Shown here piece after piece: positions 8,641-12,860 of a stretch of 12,860 bases of DNA. This stretch comes from Irineochytrium annulatum (lineage: Eukaryota > Chytridiomycota > Chytridiomycetes > Chytridiales > Chytridiaceae). The position numbers and the translations under genes are program-made. Numbering within the stretch: the stretch's first letter is position 1; each line of letters starts with the position of its first letter. The DNA is taken from the NCBI GenBank assembly GCA_027600665.1, contig JADGJL010000851.1, positions 1 to 12,860 of the forward strand, in the 5' to 3' direction. The notes under the pieces are model-generated. The model did not search any database. It was not told the DNA's origin and saw nothing but the letters and a program-made list of their open reading frames with translations.

Positions 8641-10584
8641 TCAAACATTAATCGGCGCATCTGGGCCCTTGGCATACGCTTGCGACAGCCCACCCTGCAC
8701 GCCCGTATCCTGCTCCGCCCTCTGTTGCGCAATCTGACCCTGCTGCTGCGCCGACTGTCCCATCTGACCCATCTGCTGCTGCGCCGATTGGCCCATTTGA
8801 GATTGCCCATGCAGCATCTGTCCTTGCGGCATTTGCGCTTGGTCGTGCACGCCCCTCGGAACCTGCTGAGCGTGGTGGTCCTGAACGCCCCTGTGTCTCT
8901 CGCCGTGCTCGTCGTTGTCGTGGAGGCCGCGGACGACGAGAACGGGGCAGGGTGCGTAGCGGGTCATATGCTCCGAAATTCCTTTGCTCGAGTCGCCTGA
9001 CGACCCGACAACGAGGAGATCGGCGTTGCGGGACTTGCACATCGAGAGGATGAAGTCGCGGGGGTCGACGGATTTCTTGTGGGCCGCGAGGATATCGTGT
9101 TGGATCTAATAACAAAAGTTAAATGAATTAGTTTCGCGAACGCGCGAAATAAATGAATGCGAAAGAGTGCTCACGTGGTAGACTTCCCCGAGGTTCGCCC
9201 TGTGCTTCTCGATGGTCTCGCCAGCCCTCTTCAGACGGTCATTCGCCATCTCGCGAGCCTTCTCCTCGAGCTCCATGCTCTTTTCGACGCCGAACTTCGT
9301 GCCCTTCGTCATCCTTTCGAAATACAAAACATTAGCAACCCGTCATGGCCGGATATAGCATAAAGCATGCTCACATCTTAAAGTAATCGCCCCAGCTCGG
9401 GTTGGGGAGGAAGCCGAGAGTTGAGAGACAGATGTTATCCTCCGACTTGACGACGTTCTCAAGGGCATACGCGAGGGCCTCGTGCGACTCGGTCGAGTCG
9501 TCGATGGCGATGAGGATGGTGCGGGAAGAACCAGCGGGCTTAATCTGGTGCTGCTCACCCTGGGCGGCTGAGGTAGCGGTCGTTCCCCTCGCTTTCTCAT
9601 CGCCGCCCATGCGCAAGTTGTTGTCGCCTTGGTTCTGGTTGCCGCCGACCATACCGCCGAGGATCGGGTTTCCCCCCTTGTTTGTCGCGTCGTACCTCTG
9701 ATCGTCAAGCCCAAGCGTCTGCATCTGCGACTGCATGCCCTCCATGCTTGGTTGCTGTTGCTGCTGCTGCCCAAGCATATTCGGCTGCTCCATACCCCGC
9801 ATGTTCGACTGCTGTTGAACGTTCGGCTCTTGCATACCCTCGAGCGACTGCATTCCCTGCATCGACGGCTGGTATTGCAGCGGCTGCTGGTGCTGCATCG
9901 CCTCCTGCTGCTGCAGGTCACCGATCTGCGGTTGCCCTCCGAAGTCCTGTCCCCGCATCTGCTGCTGCCCTCCAAACTCCGGGTTTGCCTGGTTGCGGTC
10001 AAACTGCTGCTGCCCTCCGAACTCCTGGCTTGACTTGTGGAGGTTGAAGTGCGGTCGGTGGTGAAGCTGTTGGTTCACGTCTTGGCCCTTTCGTTGTGAA
10101 GGAAGATAAAAGTCAGTACAACTATACCTAAACAACGGTGTCGGGATGACTTGAACGACAATATTACCTGAAGCTGTTGGCCCTCTTGCTCGCCCATCTG
10201 ATGCCCGAAACCCGCTGGCCGATGCGATTGCTGACCCTACACGTCGCGACAGGATTACTATTACGTACTACGAGGAAATGGAAGGAAGAGGGAAAGTACC
10301 TGGTTCATGCCTTGCTGCCCGAGATCGCCTTGCTGGCCCTCGGAGGGGACATGGTAGGGCACCTGCGCGTTGAAGCCCATCCTCGCCTGGTCGTTGCCCT
10401 GACTTTGGTCACCGGACATCTGCTGAGTGTTGCCGGAGAGGTCCGGGCCTTGGCCGAAGCCGACGGGGATATTGCCCTTCGGCAGGACGCGTTGAGCCTC
10501 CGTCATCTTGTCGTTCTGCTGCGAGTCCAGGTCCGGGCGACTGAGGTGCGAGGCCGGGTTGGGGAGGTTGCTGCCGCGAAGCAT
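8641..10584 (-). CDS. USP-domain protein with Q/G/M-rich low-complexity flanks
   Basis: Five exons: 10584-10300, 10236-10168, 10087-9375, 9313-9175, 9105-8641; product 556 aa. Residues 1-300 are rich in Gln, Gly, Asn and Met, with three (E/D)FGGQ(Q/P)Q units, PSM(Q/E)GMQ units and a six-Gln run. The universal stress protein domain spans about 307-463: RTILIAIDDST, where the Asp after the first strand is the usual nucleotide contact, a helix ending in ALENVVKSEDN, a charged segment in exon 4, and ADLLVVGSSG with APCPVLVVRG at the end. The ATP motif G-2x-G-9x-G-(S/T) is imperfect: G436 and G439 are present but the third Gly is Met449, followed by Thr450. Residues 464-556 are again Gln-rich with an 11-residue tandem. 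The ATG at 10584 has A at -3; the frame continues upstream only from a TTG. Introns are 61-80 nt; the second and third end in AAAG. USP proteins act in stress survival; a specific role here is unknown. Confidence 0.85.
8741..8806 (-). repeat. 33-nt tandem repeat in the USP tail
   Basis: The block starting TGCTGCTGCGCCGA on the plus strand occurs at 8741-8754 and again at 8774-8787, an offset of exactly 33 nt, with the flanking bases mostly conserved. It encodes two copies of an 11-residue unit with the core MGQSAQQQ in the Gln-rich C-terminal tail. Confidence 0.75.
9752..9769 (-). repeat. Short polyglutamine tract in the USP protein
   Basis: Six consecutive Gln codons (mixed CAG and CAA) lie in exon 3, within a longer Gln/Met/Gly-rich stretch. 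The mixed codons suggest selection on the protein rather than recent triplet expansion. Confidence 0.8.
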
Positions 10585-10990
10585 GGTTGCGTGTAGGTTG
10601 TTGGAGTTGGTTGAGTTCAAAAGTGGGGGATTGGCGACGCGCTTTCGCCTTTTTGACGACGAGGACGGGTGGAGGCTGCGTGTGGAGGATTTTTTGGAAC
10701 GTGAGACTTAAAGAGCAAAGCATTATTGAAACTTAATCATTTACTATTACAGGGTACCGCCATTGGTGTCTTCCATATAAAGTTATGTTACTATTTTGCG
10801 GCCTGACACGTAACAAGCGTTGTATTTCATACTCTTCTATGCTCCCGGAGTAGCTTCGTGCATGGGTGTCCATTATCATCGTTAACTGGACGAATGTAGC
10901 TCAATGTACCGATAATAAGTATTTTCTATTGAGAACAAAAGAAAAGAACACCCAAATTTGGACGAAGGGACTGGGTACTGAATGTGACAC
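10585..10990. other. Intergenic region: F-box-like gene 3' end and USP promoter
   Basis: This 406-nt AT-rich gap holds a TATA-like CTTTATAT on the minus strand (10782-10775), 191 nt upstream of the USP ATG. Two linked short frames follow: ATG 10740 with five codons ending TAA, which overlaps the next ATG (10723) as TAATG; that second frame crosses the USP start out of frame. The right end may be intron and a short last exon of the F-box-like gene (acceptor at minus 10928-10926, possible stop at 10901). No RNA gene or repeat was seen. Confidence 0.4.
10775..10782 (-). promoter_or_regulatory. TATA-like element upstream of the USP gene
   Basis: The minus strand reads CTTTATAT, then GG. It lies 191 nt before the USP ATG, nearly the same spacing as the TATATATA before the carboxypeptidase gene (194 nt). 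Confidence 0.28.
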
Positions 10991-10994
10991 TTAC
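10926..10994 (-). other. Possible terminal intron of the F-box-like gene
   Basis: The donor GTAAGT starts at 10994 and contains the stop codon (CC-G TAA GT). A strongly pyrimidine-rich run leads to CAATAG at 10926. Removing these 69 nt would replace the stop with about nine further residues (PKYLLSVH) and a TGA ending at 10901. The length fits other introns here, but no clear CTRAY branch site is visible. Confidence 0.4.
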
Positions 10995-12783
10995 GGCAAG
11001 TCGCTTTCTGAAAACCCACTCCTTTTGAGATGCTCCTCTAAAAACTCCGCCGTCGTCACAAGACATTCTCTCGCATACTGATAATCATCCTTCGAAGGTA
11101 AAAACCCGAAATCCATGAGCATCATCACCGCCGGCAGCATCCTCCCTTCCTCCCAACCTTCCTGGTACTTGCCCCTCATCCCCCTCCTTCGGAGCATACC
11201 ATTCATACTCTTCGATCCGGCAAAGACCTCGTGCTTGTATGATTCTGCAGCGTCGAGCATCTCCCGCAGGACCCCTATCTTGTCTTCGTCGTCCATGTTT
11301 TTGCTTGGGTTTTCGAGGGCGAAGCAGAGGATGGCGTGGTTCGTTACTGTGAAGCCAGCACGAAGGACCAGTCGCCACATGTCGACCGTGATGGTCGTTT
11401 GAAAAACCATACATTGCCACACGTCCAAATTTCTCCACTCCGCGAGATCTTGCGGGTCCGTCGCTTTGAGGACGATCCGCGCGAAATCGACGCTACCCGA
11501 GTATAGGGCCTCTATGATAGCGTCCGGCGACCCCCTTGCGCCCTGCCCGACCGCGTGCCGCGCGAGCTCGATCGCTTTGTCTTTCCCGAGCCGATGTCGG
11601 CGAAACGGATCTTGGCCAGACACGCGCTGATGGCCGCGGGTTCTGGCGGCAGAATGCGTCGCTCGATCAGTTGCTGGCGAAGCCGGGGTCGGTCAATCAG
11701 GCGCCAGGTGGTCTTGCTCTTTATCTCGGCGCCGGGCACGTACATTTTGTCCGCAAGCAACACCAACACGGCCTCATCGTCGATGCTATCCGGGAAAATC
11801 TCGAAGTGTTGGTTCAAGACCATCAGGAACTCGTTCGCATCAATCCGTACGCCGAGGTCTGAAAGCGCCTGCGCGCTGTCGACGTTGATGGCATGGGTTC
11901 TCGTCTCTTCAAGGCCCTTCCAAACGTATAGCCATGTCGCCGGACAGCAAGCCGGCCCCGAGATCGGGGCGCCAAGATATTTTACCACGTCGGCAAATCC
12001 CCGGGCGGCGGCCGCGCCGACGGCTTCAGGACGCTCGTAAATGTCGTCCAACGTACCGCCCCTCCGATCGAGCAGTTCCACCAGGACAGGCATCGGGTCC
12101 CGGGATTCCCGGATGATTTGCAAGACGCCGACCCCTCTCTTGACCACATCCATAGCGTCGGCCCCGGTGACATCGCCGATCATCAGCGGCAGAAGGCCTA
12201 CCCGGCCACGACAGAGAAGGTTCACGACGGCCTGCGCGAAATGATGCTGCTTGTGGCTGTCGCTGCGCCACTTGCTGCCGGGGTTGAGCGCCGTGCAGTC
12301 CTTGATGGGCCAGGCCTGGATGCACTCGCGCACCCATTCTTCCTCGTCGCCGTCGACGCCACAGATCCGTTCGAGCAGGCCCTCTTCGTGGCCGCCGTCG
12401 CTTTCATCATCGTCGAGGTCCTCGTCGTCGTCATCGTCGCCGTCGCTGCCGGAGGGGTCGTTGTCGCAGTAGTCGCCGTCGCTATCCAACCGCCGACGAC
12501 GTAATTTGGGCGGAATCTCCTCGAAGAGGAGGGCGAGGAACTCCGGAAGGTCCGGAAAAGCTCTCGGGTTCGCAAGGACTTTCGGATCGCCTGCGAAGAC
12601 ATCGATGGAGGGTCTCCCGTCCGCCAGGGCCGTCTTCAGGAACTGGTGGCGGGCCCTCAGGGGGGTCCAACAGAGGGCCCGCGTCGCCCGCGTAAGGGTC
12701 GAGAGGTGAGCGAGGTCGGAAAGGCTCGATGCAGCGAGGTTAATGATGGGTGGCCACAGTTCGGCTGGGAGGATCGGGGCCAT
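10991..12783 (-). CDS. F-box-like helical-repeat protein in two overlapping frames (-1 junction)
   Basis: The first frame runs 12783-11512; the second is open from about 11690 and stops at 10991. Joined at 11581, where one base is read twice, they give 597 aa. Residues 1-45 fit an F-box (LPAELWPPIINLAASSLSDL), the module that often ties a substrate receptor to Skp1 in SCF ubiquitin ligases. Residues about 99-135 are very acidic. The rest is made of short helical units resembling degenerate ankyrin repeats (for example GAAAARGFADVVKYLG and DAIIEALYSGSVDFARIVL), a common fungal design. Both frames read as sensible protein up to the junction, and the first frame's own tail after it is Arg/Ser-rich and unlike the family, so the two belong together. 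The cause may be programmed -1 frameshifting, a one-base sequence error or a real mutation. No plausible intron covers it. The ATG has G at -3 and +4. The C-terminus is also uncertain because a perfect donor overlaps the stop. Confidence 0.68.
11581..11587 (-). promoter_or_regulatory. Candidate -1 ribosomal frameshift heptamer GGGAAAG
   Basis: In the first frame the codons read TCG GGA AAG, so the phase is G GGA AAG, matching the X XXY YYZ rule. A shift of -1 gives GGG AAA in the ribosome and continues GAC AAA GCG in the second frame. The downstream 50 nt are GC-rich and include the self-complementary CGAGCTCG, but no defined pseudoknot was worked out. Confidence 0.35.
12400..12450 (-). repeat. 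GAC/GAT-rich triplet stretch coding an acidic run
   Basis: An imperfect trinucleotide stretch (GTC/ATC on the plus strand) encodes a run of Asp and Glu in the F-box-like protein near residues 113-129. The mix of GAC, GAT, GAG and GAA codons argues against a recent expansion. Confidence 0.7.
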
Positions 12784-12860
12784 CACGTAGTTCGTTGACA
12801 GAGGCTTTTAGGGGCCTTGTCACACAAAATTTCAAGCCGCTTCGCTTCTGACACAGGTAG
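12784..12860. other. Upstream flank of the F-box-like gene
   Basis: These 77 nt precede the ATG at 12783. An in-frame GTG lies directly before the ATG. No TATA-like box or upstream exon could be supported before the window ends. Confidence 0.4.

Noticed and set aside
9629..10047. Leu/His-rich and Ala-rich plus-strand ORFs opposite the USP Gln-rich region
   Set aside because: Repetitive CTG/GCT runs are the complement of Gln codons; the minus-strand frame continues into a true USP domain.
11512..11760. An intron joining the two F-box-like frames
   Set aside because: The 60 nt of coding strand 11700-11641 contain no GT at all, other GTs lack donor context, and both sides of the junction read as continuous protein, so a spliced join would delete sensible sequence.
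12118..12504. 128-codon plus-strand ORF with a Val/Ala-rich hydrophobic tail
   Set aside because: It is the antisense of the Asp/Glu stretch (GTC/GTT valine codons opposite GAC/AAC) and not an independent membrane protein.
1..12860. CRISPR array, tRNA, rRNA, transposon ends or bacterial operon
   Set aside because: No spaced direct repeats, cloverleaf sequence, terminal inverted repeats or transposase motifs were seen, and the genes are intron-rich eukaryotic ones.

Overview
The window looks like nuclear DNA of a fungus, probably an early-diverging (chytrid-like) lineage, though I cannot name the species. The reasons are moderate-to-high GC coding sequence, many short spliceosomal introns (47-85 nt in my models) with GT...AG ends and CTRAY-like branch points close to the acceptor, and the gene content: a fungal ThrE/Prm10-type transporter, an ERG4/ERG24 sterol reductase, and a secreted M14 carboxypeptidase. 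No bacterial operon signals, tRNA, rRNA, CRISPR array or transposon was seen.

All six genes lie on the minus strand, head to tail. From right to left, in their own direction of transcription: (1) 12783-10991, an F-box-like protein with an acidic stretch and a helical-repeat body, in two overlapping reading frames that join at a canonical -1 slippery heptamer; (2) 10584-8641, a universal stress protein (USP) domain set between Q/G/M/N-rich low-complexity regions, 5 exons; (3) 8365-6612, a secreted M14A metallocarboxypeptidase zymogen, 8 exons; (4) 6493-4738, an ERG4/ERG24-family sterol reductase, 8 exons; (5) 4320-1345, a ThrE/YjjP-like (Prm10-type) multipass transporter with a disordered tail of about 500 residues, 5 exons; (6) 731-1 and beyond, the N-terminal part of a PH-domain protein cut by the window edge. 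The exons were assembled by eye from frame continuity, splice sites and family similarity; every splice junction closes in frame.

The genes do not form an obvious pathway. Two are membrane proteins (sterol reductase, transporter), one is secreted, one binds membranes or phosphoinositides by its family (PH), and two are likely soluble (USP, F-box-like). Spacing is compact: 118 nt between carboxypeptidase and sterol reductase, 275-613 nt elsewhere.

The observations most worth a second look are: the frame junction with G GGA AAG in the F-box-like gene; a perfect GTAAGT donor overlapping that gene's stop codon; a uORF arrangement (AUG-UAA followed at once by an overlapping AUG) before the sterol reductase; an ATGA stop-start overlap before the PH gene; splice acceptors with A at -3 in 5 of 22 introns; and no phase-1 intron among those 22.
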